This document shows, one piece after another, positions 43,426 to 50,604 of a stretch of DNA of 60,484 nt; the first letter of the stretch is position 1; each line of letters starts with the position of its first letter. Made by a program: the position numbers and the translations under genes. The notes under the pieces were generated by a model. The model worked only from the letters and a program-made list of their open reading frames with translations. It was not told where the DNA came from and did no database searches. Source of the stretch: CAZQGE01 sp964592815 (lineage in GTDB: Bacteria > Bacillota > Clostridia > Christensenellales > CAG-917); NCBI GenBank assembly GCA_964592815.1, contig CAZQGE010000002.1:1-60484 (forward strand), in the 5' to 3' direction.

Positions 43426-44382
43426 ATGATGGAAATCAAAAGACCCAAGATAAGTTTCGAGGAGAACGAAAGCAAAAATTACGCGCGTTTTGTTGTAGAA
43501 CCATTAGAACGTGGTTTTGGTACAACGATTGGAAACAGCTTGCGTCGTATTTTGTTGTCATCACTTCCCGGCGCTGCTGCTGTGGGCATCAAAATCAAGG
43601 GTGTTGACCACGAATTCTCTACTATCAAAGGCGTCAAAGAGGAAGTGACTGAAATTATCCTCAACTTAAAGACAGTTCGTTTCAAAATTACTGGCTCACA
43701 AGAAGGCGCAGATAAAATCGAAGTGAAACTTTTCGCAGACCAAGTTGGCGAAGTAAAAGCAGGGGATATAATTCTTCCGTCTGACGTTGAAGTAATGAAC
43801 CCCGAAAAAGTTATTTGCACATTGGACGAAGGCGGAGTTTTGGATATGTCTATTTTTGTTGACCAAGGTCGTGGATACGTTCCAGCGACACAAAACAAAG
43901 ATAGCCGTCAACCAATCGGATATATCTCAATCGACTCAATTTTTACACCTGTTGTAAAAGCTAATTATTCGGTTGAAAGCACTCGTGTTGAGCAAAGTAT
44001 CGATTTTGATAAACTTACAATCGAAGTGACCACAGACGGCACAGTAACCGCAAAAGAAATTATTTCTTTGGCCGCTAAGGTTATGAATGACCACATTAAA
44101 TTGTTCGTTGACCTCGTTGACAATATGGACGATTACGAAATTCTGGTTTCACAAGATGATGACAAAACTCAAAAGGTTCTTGAAATGTCTGTTGAAGACT
44201 TAGACCTCTCCGTTCGTTCCTATAACTGCTTGAAGAGAGCCAACATACACACCGTTGAGGACCTCACCAGAAGAACCGAAGACGATATGTTGAAGGTGAG
44301 AAACCTCGGAAGAAAATCCCTCGAAGAAGTCGTTAAAAAGCTGGAAAATCTCGGACTCGGCCTTAAAACGCAAGAGGACTAG
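43426..44382 (+). CDS. rpoA: RNA polymerase alpha subunit
   Basis: 318 residues from the ATG at 43426 (a second Met follows at once). GGAGG lies eight bases upstream. A TTG 15 bases earlier is in frame but overlaps that ribosome site and is rejected. The N-terminal dimerisation domain shows PLERGFGTTIGNSLRRILLSSLPG-type conserved residues, with VEPLERGFG near residue 25. The C-terminal domain contains LDLSVRSYNCLKRANI and RNLGRKSLEEV, which bind UP elements and activators. It is expressed with the ribosomal genes as usual. Confidence 0.98.
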   Translation: MMEIKRPKISFEENESKNYARFVVEPLERGFGTTIGNSLRRILLSSLPGAAAVGIKIKGVDHEFSTIKGVKEEVTEIILNLKTVRFKITGSQEGADKIEVKLFADQVGEVKAGDIILPSDVEVMNPEKVICTLDEGGVLDMSIFVDQGRGYVPATQNKDSRQPIGYISIDSIFTPVVKANYSVESTRVEQSIDFDKLTIEVTTDGTVTAKEIISLAAKVMNDHIKLFVDLVDNMDDYEILVSQDDDKTQKVLEMSVEDLDLSVRSYNCLKRANIHTVEDLTRRTEDDMLKVRNLGRKSLEEVVKKLENLGLGLKTQED

Positions 44383-44391
44383 GAGGATAAA

Positions 44392-44898
44392 ATGCCAAAA
44401 AAATTAGGAAAACCCACCGACCAAAGAATGGCTATGCTTAAAAACCAAGTTTCAGAGCTTTTGTGGTATGGTGAAATCGAAACAACTGTAGACCGTGCTA
44501 AGGCAGTTAGAAGCCTTGCCGAAAAATACATTACCATTGCAATGCGCTCATATCAAGATGAAGTTGTTGTGACAAAAACTGTTACAAACGCAAAAGGCGA
44601 GAAAGTTGCACAAGAGTTTACCAATGATGGTCCTAAAAAACTTGTTGCACGCAGAAGACTTATGGCAGAACTTCGTGACCTTCAAGAAGCACGCAATGAT
44701 AAGGAAAGCAAAACAGCATACAATGCACGTATCAAAGACGTAAAGCACCCCCTTATTGAAAAAATGTTTAAGGAATATGCTCCTAAGTATGATGCACGTG
44801 CAACTGAACTTGGCAAAGCAGGCGGATATACCAAAATTTTGAAAACTGGTTTTCGTCGTGGCGATGCAGCAGAAGTTTGCATTTTGAGACTTATCTAA
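44392..44898 (+). CDS. rplQ: 50S ribosomal protein L17 with internal insertion
   Basis: 168 residues against about 120 in B. subtilis. The normal N-terminus (KLGKPTDQRMAMLKNQVSELL, ETTVDRAKAVRSLAEKYIT) and C-terminus (GGYTKILKTGFRRGDAAEVCI) enclose extra charged sequence, roughly residues 55-110, in the region between the AEKYIT helix and the helix before KYDARA. The frame is intact, so this is an insertion rather than a frameshift. L17 lies at the bottom of the large subunit near the tunnel exit. It ends the operon and is followed by a strong terminator. AGGAGG precedes the ATG. Confidence 0.96.
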   Translation: MPKKLGKPTDQRMAMLKNQVSELLWYGEIETTVDRAKAVRSLAEKYITIAMRSYQDEVVVTKTVTNAKGEKVAQEFTNDGPKKLVARRRLMAELRDLQEARNDKESKTAYNARIKDVKHPLIEKMFKEYAPKYDARATELGKAGGYTKILKTGFRRGDAAEVCILRLI

Positions 44899-44916
44899 GG
44901 TAATTAAATCAATAAT

Positions 44917-44948
44917 TAAAAATCTGTGCAATAGCGCAGATTTTTTTT
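44917..44948 (+). terminator. Terminator of the ribosomal operon
   Basis: AATCTGTGC pairs with GCGCAGATT (9 bp, one G-T) around AATA; flanking A residues pair with the start of a run of eight or more T residues. It is a textbook intrinsic terminator about 20 bases after rplQ. Confidence 0.93.
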
Positions 44949-44958
44949 GCTTTAATTA

Positions 44959-45000
44959 AAATGATTGATAAAATTTCGGTTAAAATTTTATCAATCATTT
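44959..45000. repeat. Perfect 18-bp inverted repeat after the operon terminator
   Basis: AAATGATTGATAAAATTT and AAATTTTATCAATCATTT are exact reverse complements around CGGTTA. It lies between the convergent ends of rplQ and the TtcA-like gene. It may stop transcription from the minus strand or stabilise a 3' end. Confidence 0.75.
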
Positions 45001-45101
45001 AAGACCATATAATTTATTTGTTTCTAATATAATGTCAAGAGATATTTGAAATTTATTGAGTAACTAATCAAATAAAATTTGGTATATATTATTGAATTTA
45101 C

Positions 45102-45833
45102 TCAATTTTCGGGCTTTTGCCATAAATTGTTGCGTTCTGGGTGATATATTGCGCCTAGAATGCGCTCTTTTGCAAAAGGAATTTCTTTGCAGATATGCTT
45201 TATTAAGTCTTTTGCGTATTCTCGTTTTGACACGTGGTTCATTGGGCATACGTTTTCAACAATAGGTAAATTTAGTCTAGTTACGGTTGCCTTTATGTCG
45301 TGTTCCTCTATATATATAAGTGGGCGAATTAAGTTTACGTTGCTGTTTGACATATATGCGGTCGGAGAAAAACAAGAAAATCTGCCTTCATAAAGCAATG
45401 AGAGCATCATTGTTTCTGCTACGTCGTCTGCATTATGTCCAAGTGCAAGTTTGCCACCACCAAGTCGGTTTACTTCATTGTTGAGCGCGCCACGTCTCAT
45501 TTTGGCACAAAGTGAACACGGGTTTGTTTCCTTTCTGGCCTCAAATACAATTTCTGCAATGTCTGTTTTTACAATATGATGCGGAATGCCTAAACTGTTG
45601 CAATATTCAGTCATCTTTTGCATTTGTTGCGCATCTGTGTTTGGCAAATTCATATCGATGGTGATTGCCTCTAATGTAAATTTTTCTGGCGAAAAAATGC
45701 GGTAATTTGCAAGGGCAGTCATAAGCAAAACACTATCTTTTCCTCCTGAAAGTCCAACGTAAATTTTGTCACCGTCAGAAATCATTTTATAATCAGTTAT
45801 AGCGCGTCGCATTGCGCTCAAAATTTTTTGCAT
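45102..45833 (-). CDS. ttcA: TtcA-family tRNA 2-thiolation protein
   Basis: 243 residues. The ATP pyrophosphatase loop SGGKDS is at residues 29-34, GHNADD at 132-137. Three Cys that correspond to the iron-sulfur ligands of TtcA are at 106, 109 (PCSLC) and 196 (NVCPMN). TtcA makes 2-thiocytidine at position 32 of some tRNAs. Bacillota have several related proteins of uncertain target, so the exact base modified is not sure. AGAGG precedes the ATG. Its promoter overlaps, head to head, the region driving the export protein. Confidence 0.85.
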   Translation of the reverse strand: MQKILSAMRRAITDYKMISDGDKIYVGLSGGKDSVLLMTALANYRIFSPEKFTLEAITIDMNLPNTDAQQMQKMTEYCNSLGIPHHIVKTDIAEIVFEARKETNPCSLCAKMRRGALNNEVNRLGGGKLALGHNADDVAETMMLSLLYEGRFSCFSPTAYMSNSNVNLIRPLIYIEEHDIKATVTRLNLPIVENVCPMNHVSKREYAKDLIKHICKEIPFAKERILGAIYHPERNNLWQKPEN

Positions 45834-45854
45834 ATTAACCTCTTAATAACTGTG

Positions 45855-45883
45855 ATTATAATAAATTTTAGAAAATATCGCAA
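45855..45883 (-). promoter_or_regulatory. Promoter of the TtcA-like gene
   Basis: On the minus strand TTGCGA (45883-45878) and TATAAT (45860-45855) are separated by 17 bp, about 22 bases from the ATG. It is divergent from the promoter at 45896. Confidence 0.75.
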
Positions 45884-45895
45884 CGCCTTTTCATC

Positions 45896-45924
45896 TTGAC
45901 ATAAAAATAATCATAGAATATACT
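45896..45924 (+). promoter_or_regulatory. Strong promoter with a very short leader
   Basis: TTGACA (45896) and TATACT (45919) with an exact 17-bp gap. The expected start near 45931 lies only about seven bases before the ATG at 45938, so the mRNA would be almost leaderless; only AGG is available as a ribosome site. Confidence 0.8.
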
Positions 45925-45937
45925 CAAATAGGTAAAA

Positions 45938-46774
45938 ATGACAGTAACTATCGCAGAATTTTTTAGGAATATTTTAGGCAATGATTATTTAACGCTTTTC
46001 GTCATTTCGATAATACCAATTATTGAATTGAGAGGCGCGATTGTCATTATGGGCGGAATGCAAGGCATAAATCTCTTGGCGGGAATGTTTTGTTGCGTTG
46101 CTGGTTCTACTGTCGTTATATTGCCTATTTTATTTTTGATTAGACCTTTGATTATGAAATTGAAACTTAGCAAGAGATTAGCTTCATTTGGCAGAAAAAT
46201 GGAAGAAAATATATCTTATCGAGCCAGCACCGTTCGTACAGGGCAAAAAGTTGATGACATTTTGCACGATGAGGATATAAAGAAAAAGCACCTTTCAGCA
46301 GACGCTAAGAAATTTTTAGGGCTGTTTGTGTTTGTAGCTGTTCCATTGCCAATGACTGGGGCGTGGACTGGCTCAGCGGTCGGCAGTTTTTTGGATATTA
46401 AAATTTGGAAAGCAACTTTGGCTATTTTTTTAGGAAACATTGCTGCGGGTGGAATTTTGACATTGTGCATTAAGTTTATTCCGTCCGATTATATAGATGT
46501 TTTCCTATATTCGTTTGTTGCGCTGGCATTGGCGATTTTTGTTTCGTTATATTTTGCAAGAGTTAAACGACGTGAAAAAAAAGCAGAAAGAGAAATTGCT
46601 ATATATGGCGATAGAAACCGTTACGAACTAGCAAAACTTGAAAGAGAAGCAAAGGAAAGCGGTAGAAAGTTGGAAAAGAAAGCGTTTGTTGATGACAATG
46701 GCGACGAGCATATTATAATTGGAAACAATGAAGAAATAAATAAAAAGTATTTGGACAAAAATGATTTGATATAG
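45938..46774 (+). CDS. Small multidrug export family membrane protein
   Basis: 278 residues. Hydrophobic segments with PIIELRGAIVIMGG near residue 27 and VPLPMTGAWTGSAVG near 139 match the Sm_multidrug_ex (COG2426) family. Despite the name, transport function is weakly supported in general. After the last membrane segment (about residue 205) comes a charged cytoplasmic tail of about 70 residues rich in Lys, Glu and Asp, longer than usual. It is transcribed alone from a strong promoter and ends at a bidirectional terminator shared with fba. Confidence 0.82.
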   Translation: MTVTIAEFFRNILGNDYLTLFVISIIPIIELRGAIVIMGGMQGINLLAGMFCCVAGSTVVILPILFLIRPLIMKLKLSKRLASFGRKMEENISYRASTVRTGQKVDDILHDEDIKKKHLSADAKKFLGLFVFVAVPLPMTGAWTGSAVGSFLDIKIWKATLAIFLGNIAAGGILTLCIKFIPSDYIDVFLYSFVALALAIFVSLYFARVKRREKKAEREIAIYGDRNRYELAKLEREAKESGRKLEKKAFVDDNGDEHIIIGNNEEINKKYLDKNDLI

Positions 46775-46823
46775 AAATTTAGTTTTTTTGGCTGCATTGC
46801 ACATATTGAATAAAACTGATAAC

Positions 46824-46857
46824 AAAAAAACTACCTAATTAGGTAGTTTTTTTATTT
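46824..46857. terminator. Bidirectional terminator between the export gene and fba
   Basis: ACTACCT-AATT-AGGTAGT with A-runs on the left and T-runs on the right gives a 14-bp stem that works on either strand. It serves the export gene (plus) and fba (minus), which converge here. Confidence 0.93.
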
Positions 46858-46895
46858 TACGTAAATTTATGTTACTTTAATTTTTGTATCCGCTA

Positions 46896-47825
46896 TTAAG
46901 CCTTGCCGTTGCAACCTAAAACTTCAACAATTTTGTGTCTTACGATTTGCTTTACTGCTTCTCTAGCTGGCCCCAGGTATTGACGAGGGTCAAAGTGTGA
47001 CGGGTTCAAAGCCAAATGTTCACGAATTGCGCCTGTAACTGCCAAACGAATGTCGCTGTCAATATTGATTTTGCAAACTGCCATACTTGCAGCTTGACGG
47101 AGCATTTCTTCTGGAACACCTTGTGCGCCAGGCATACTGCCACCAAATGCATTGACTTGTTTTACGAGTTCTTGTGGAACGCTTGATGCGCCGTGCAAGA
47201 CGATTGGGAAATAAGGCAAACGTTTGCTTACTTCATCAAGAATATCAAATCTAAGTTGTGGTTGACCTTTGAATTTGAATGCTCCGTGAGAAGTTCCGAT
47301 TGCAATAGCCAAAGAGTCAACGCCAGTTTTTTCAACAAATTCTTGAACTTGGTCTGGGTCTGTATAACTTGCGTCCTTTGAAGAAACTTTGACGTCATCC
47401 TCAATGCCTGCGAGCTTGCCGAGTTCGGCTTCAACGGTTACTCCACGGTCGTGAGCATATTCCACAACTTGGCGAGTGATGTTGATGTTTTCTGCAAACG
47501 GGTGCGCACTTGCGTCAATCATAACGGAGGTAAAACCGCTGTCAACGCAGTCCTTGCAAAGAGCAAAGCTGTCACCGTGGTCAAGATGCAGAGCGATAGG
47601 CAAACCGCTGACTTCAACTGCCGCTTCAACCATCTTTGTGAGATAGGTTGTGTTTGCGTATTTTCTTGCGCCTGCAGAGACTTGCAAAATCAAAGGAGCG
47701 TTTTCTTCCATACCTGCTTCGACAATTCCTTGAATAATTTCCATATTATTCACGTTGAATGCGCCGATAGCATATCCGCCTTCATAGGCTTTTTTGAACA
47801 TTTCAGTAGTATTAACTAATGGCAT
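46896..47825 (-). CDS. fba: Class II fructose-bisphosphate aldolase
   Basis: 309 residues; splits fructose 1,6-bisphosphate into dihydroxyacetone phosphate and glyceraldehyde 3-phosphate. Zinc ligands are in LHLDHGD (near residue 80), GTSHGAFK (near 178) and VLHGASS (near 208), with EAELG and KINIDSD for substrate and metal binding. Related enzymes of this family act on tagatose or other ketose phosphates, so substrate is assigned by similarity. GGAGGG precedes the ATG and a 17-bp-spaced promoter lies upstream. It is read alone and lies about 1.5 kb from gap. Confidence 0.95.
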   Translation of the reverse strand: MPLVNTTEMFKKAYEGGYAIGAFNVNNMEIIQGIVEAGMEENAPLILQVSAGARKYANTTYLTKMVEAAVEVSGLPIALHLDHGDSFALCKDCVDSGFTSVMIDASAHPFAENINITRQVVEYAHDRGVTVEAELGKLAGIEDDVKVSSKDASYTDPDQVQEFVEKTGVDSLAIAIGTSHGAFKFKGQPQLRFDILDEVSKRLPYFPIVLHGASSVPQELVKQVNAFGGSMPGAQGVPEEMLRQAASMAVCKINIDSDIRLAVTGAIREHLALNPSHFDPRQYLGPAREAVKQIVRHKIVEVLGCNGKA

Positions 47826-47856
47826 ATATGTTCCCTCCGTATATTATTTCAAATTT

Positions 47857-47885
47857 ATTATACAACTGAACTATTAAAAGCGCAA
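47857..47885 (-). promoter_or_regulatory. Promoter of fba
   Basis: On the minus strand TTGCGC (47885-47880) and TATAAT (47862-47857) are 17 bp apart, about 31 bases before the fba ATG. Confidence 0.75.
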
Positions 47886-47939
47886 CTAAAAGATGCAAAA
47901 AGCATTTTTCTTCAAAAAAATTATTTGGAGGTTAAATGC

Positions 47940-47967
47940 TTTCATTTTTGTTACTATAGGGTATAAT
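47940..47967 (+). promoter_or_regulatory. Candidate promoter of the aminopeptidase gene
   Basis: A good TATAAT at 47962 lies 19 bases before the ATG of the gene at 47986. The -35 (TTTCAT at 47940, 16 bp away) is poor, so an activator or a different start may be involved. Confidence 0.5.
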
Positions 47968-47985
47968 AATGTTGGAGGATAAAAA

Positions 47986-49104
47986 ATGATTTGTGATAAT
48001 AGACAAAAACTGTTAGCAAAAAACCTGGTAAATTATTCTGTTAAGGTTAAAAAGGGAGAGAAGGTGTGGATTGACGCATCTGGTGCAGACTATCAGTTTA
48101 TAAATTGTTTGGTTGAAGAAGTTTATAAAGCGGGCGGCTTTCCGTTTGTAAATTTGAAAGACAACAAAGTTTTGAGAGAAGTTTTGAAGGGTGCAACTCC
48201 TGAATATATTAAAATGTGGGCGGAGCGTGACGCCGCATTTATGGAAAAAATGAATTGTTATATTGGCGTCCGTGGGGGCAATAACTCTTATGAATTGAGC
48301 GACGTTCCTGAAAAGAATATGCAAGATTATGACAATTTGTATGCAATAAAAGTCCACCACAATATTCGTGTAAAAAAGACTAAGTGGGTTGTTTTGCGTT
48401 ATCCAACAGAAGGAATGAGCCAACTTGCAGGTATGAGCACGGAAAAATTTGAAGACTATTACTTTGACGTTTGTTGTTTGGATTATGGAAAAATGAACAA
48501 AGCTATGGATAGCTTAAAAGCTCTTATGGATAAGACTGACAAAGTTAAAATTGTTGGCAACGGCACAGATTTAAGTTTTTCAATAAAGGATATTCCTGCT
48601 GTAAAATGCGCGGGAGATTGCAATATTCCCGACGGTGAAATATATACGGCTCCTGTTAAAGACAGCATAAACGGTACGATTGCATATAACGTTGCGTCAA
48701 TAGAAAATGGCTTCCGTTTTGAAAACGTAAAGTTGGAATTTAAGGACGGAAAAATTGTCAAGGCAACTGCAAATAACTCTCAAAAAGCCAACGCGATTTT
48801 TGACACCGACGAGGGTGCAAGATACGTCGGTGAGTTTGCATTGGGAGTAAACCCTTACGTTACTGTGCCAATAGGGGATATTCTTTTTGACGAAAAAATC
48901 AGCGGTTCAATTCACTTTACGCCAGGGGCTTGCTACGATGACGCTCCAAATGGAAACGTAAGTGCAGTGCATTGGGATTTGGTTTTAGTTCAAACAAAAG
49001 AATACGGTGGCGGAGAGATATATTTTGACGATGTTTTGGTAAGAAAAGACGGGCTTTTCGTCGTTGATGAACTTAAATGCTTAAACCCTGAAAATTTGAA
49101 GTGA
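47986..49104 (+). CDS. M29-family metal aminopeptidase
   Basis: 372 residues. The family's C-terminal catalytic half is clear: NIPDGEIYTAPV (about 217-228) with a metal Glu, EFALGVNP near 285, then SIHFTPGACYDDAPNGNVSA-type metal and catalytic residues with HWDLV near 330. M29 enzymes (AmpS/AmpT type) release N-terminal amino acids from peptides and form dimers with a co-catalytic metal pair. It is at the short end of the family's size range. TTGGAGG precedes the ATG. It lies between fba and gap but has no metabolic tie to them. Confidence 0.9.
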   Translation: MICDNRQKLLAKNLVNYSVKVKKGEKVWIDASGADYQFINCLVEEVYKAGGFPFVNLKDNKVLREVLKGATPEYIKMWAERDAAFMEKMNCYIGVRGGNNSYELSDVPEKNMQDYDNLYAIKVHHNIRVKKTKWVVLRYPTEGMSQLAGMSTEKFEDYYFDVCCLDYGKMNKAMDSLKALMDKTDKVKIVGNGTDLSFSIKDIPAVKCAGDCNIPDGEIYTAPVKDSINGTIAYNVASIENGFRFENVKLEFKDGKIVKATANNSQKANAIFDTDEGARYVGEFALGVNPYVTVPIGDILFDEKISGSIHFTPGACYDDAPNGNVSAVHWDLVLVQTKEYGGGEIYFDDVLVRKDGLFVVDELKCLNPENLK

Positions 49105-49218
49105 TTGTGATTTTTGCTTGCATAATTTCATAATCAAAGCTGAGAATATTATTGATACAATCATTAAAAATTGTTAGGAGATATTCAAGAAAAATTCAAT
49201 CGATAAAAATAGTACGTT

Positions 49219-49234
49219 AATTCGCTTGCGAATT
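49219..49234. promoter_or_regulatory. Inverted repeat over the gap -35 box
   Basis: AATTCGC-TT-GCGAATT is a perfect 7-bp inverted repeat that overlaps the -35 element (49226). It is a candidate operator for a sugar-phosphate-responsive repressor; no CggR gene is visible in the window. Confidence 0.5.
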
Positions 49235-49254
49235 TTGGTCATAAATTGTAAAAT
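49226..49254 (+). promoter_or_regulatory. Promoter of gap
   Basis: TTGCGA (49226) and TAAAAT (49249) with a 17-bp gap. The predicted start near 49261 leaves a leader of about 55 bases. Confidence 0.65.
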
Positions 49255-49316
49255 ACTGTCGAGATAAAAATTTATCTAAAATATTTGTAATTACCTTTTG
49301 GAGGAATGAAAAAATT

Positions 49317-50336
49317 ATGGCAAAGAATGTTAGAGTTGCTATCAACGGTTTCGGAAGAATTGGTCGTCTTGCTTTCAGACAAATGTTTGGCGCAGAAGGC
49401 TATGAAATTGTAGCTATCAATGACCTTACCGATGCAAAAATGCTTGCTCACCTTTTGAAATATGACAGCGCACAAGGCAGATATGCCCTTGCTGATAAAG
49501 TTGTAGCCAAAGAAGGCGCAATTATTGTTGACGGAAAAGAGATTAAAATTTACGCAGAAAAGAATGCTGCTGATTTACCTTGGGGTGAAATCGGAGTTGA
49601 CGTTGTTTTGGAATGCACAGGTTTTTATTGCTCCAAAGATAAGTCACAAGCTCACATTGACGCTGGCGCAAAGAAAGTTGTTATTTCTGCACCCGCAGGA
49701 AACGACCTTAAAACAATCGTATTCAGCGTAAACGAAAATATCCTTACAAAAGAAGATGCTATCATCTCAGCTGCTTCTTGCACAACAAACTGCTTGGCAC
49801 CTATGGCAAATACTTTGAACAAACTTGCTCCCATCCAAAGCGGTATTATGGTAACAATTCACGCTTACACAGGCGACCAAATGGTTTTGGACGGACCACA
49901 CCGCAAAGGCGATTTGAGACGTGCTCGTGCAGCAGCTGTAAATATTGTTCCAAACTCAACAGGTGCAGCTAAGGCAATCGGCTTGGTTATCCCTGAACTT
50001 AATGGCAAACTTATTGGTTCAGCACAACGCGTACCAGTACCAACAGGTTCAACTACAATTTTGACAGCAGTTTGCAAAGGTAACGTTACAGTTGATGCAA
50101 TCAACAATGCAATGAAAGCAGCTCAAAGCGCATCATTTGGTTACAATGACGAAGAAATCGTTTCAAGCGACATCATCGGCATCACATACGGTTCTTTATT
50201 TGACAGCACACAAACAATGGTAAAATATATTGCTGAAAGCGATACCACAGAAGTTCAAACTGTTGCTTGGTATGATAACGAAAACAGCTACACTTCACAA
50301 ATGGTAAGAACAATCAAATATTTTGCAGAACTGTAA
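49317..50336 (+). CDS. gap: Glyceraldehyde-3-phosphate dehydrogenase
   Basis: 339 residues; oxidises glyceraldehyde 3-phosphate with NAD and phosphate. The N-terminal NGFGRIGRLAFRQ is the nucleotide fold. The catalytic Cys is in SAASCTTNCLAP near residue 153, and the partner His follows in IHAYTGDQ near 180. WYDNENSY near 315 is typical. An Asp at the end of the second strand (INDLTD) suits NAD rather than NADP. GGAGG stands 12 bases from the ATG, a wide spacing. It is monocistronic: there is no pgk or tpi next to it, unlike many Clostridia. Confidence 0.97.
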   Translation: MAKNVRVAINGFGRIGRLAFRQMFGAEGYEIVAINDLTDAKMLAHLLKYDSAQGRYALADKVVAKEGAIIVDGKEIKIYAEKNAADLPWGEIGVDVVLECTGFYCSKDKSQAHIDAGAKKVVISAPAGNDLKTIVFSVNENILTKEDAIISAASCTTNCLAPMANTLNKLAPIQSGIMVTIHAYTGDQMVLDGPHRKGDLRRARAAAVNIVPNSTGAAKAIGLVIPELNGKLIGSAQRVPVPTGSTTILTAVCKGNVTVDAINNAMKAAQSASFGYNDEEIVSSDIIGITYGSLFDSTQTMVKYIAESDTTEVQTVAWYDNENSYTSQMVRTIKYFAEL

Positions 50337-50362
50337 GAATTTGTTTTACGTTTGTTAAAATT

Positions 50363-50391
50363 AAGCCGTTGCAAAAAGCAACGGCTTTTTT
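50363..50391 (+). terminator. Terminator of gap
   Basis: AAGCCGTTGC and GCAACGGCTT form a perfect 10-bp stem around AAAAA, followed by TTTTG. Confidence 0.93.
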
Positions 50392-50499
50392 GTTTGTAAA
50401 GACTAAGGCGATAATATGTTTTTTTGAAATAACAGAATTTTTAAGAGCAAACGTGAAAATAAAAAATAAATCTTATAAAAGGTTGTTTAATTTGAAAAT

Positions 50500-50528
50500 T
50501 TGACAACTAAAAACAATTTAGTTTTAAT
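50500..50528 (+). promoter_or_regulatory. Upstream promoter candidate of the alcohol dehydrogenase, with inverted repeat
   Basis: TTGACA (50500) and TTTAAT (50523) lie 17 bp apart. Between them AACTAAA-AACAA-TTTAGTT (50505-50523) is a perfect 7-bp inverted repeat filling the spacer, a typical operator position. Confidence 0.5.
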
Positions 50529-50534
50529 AATTTA

Positions 50535-50563
50535 TTGTGAATAAATATATTTTGTGCTAAAAT
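50535..50563 (+). promoter_or_regulatory. Downstream promoter candidate of the alcohol dehydrogenase
   Basis: TTGTGA (50535) and TAAAAT (50558) lie 17 bp apart with an extended -10 (TGC). It is about 40 bases before the ATG and is the likelier of the two promoters. Confidence 0.6.
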
Positions 50564-50578
50564 CAAATAAAATAAATT

Positions 50579-50592
50579 GATGGTAAACCATC
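50579..50592 (+). promoter_or_regulatory. Inverted repeat next to the dehydrogenase ribosome site
   Basis: GATGGT-AA-ACCATC is a 6-bp inverted repeat ending two bases before the TGGAGGG ribosome site. It could be a downstream operator or a small hairpin affecting initiation. Confidence 0.45.
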
Positions 50593-50604
50593 TTGGAGGG
50601 TTAT

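Noticed and set aside
44392..44898. Frameshift or fusion in rplQ because of its excess length
   Set aside because: The frame is continuous and both family ends are intact and in register, so an insertion explains it.
47936..47959. Seven-codon frame (MLSFLLL) after a GGAGG motif upstream of the aminopeptidase
   Set aside because: It resembles a leader peptide, but the only promoter element (-10 at 47962) is downstream of it and the ribosome-site spacing is too short.
49306..49416. Out-of-frame ATG two bases after the gap ribosome site
   Set aside because: It is almost on top of the GGAGG motif and its frame ends after about 36 codons inside gap.
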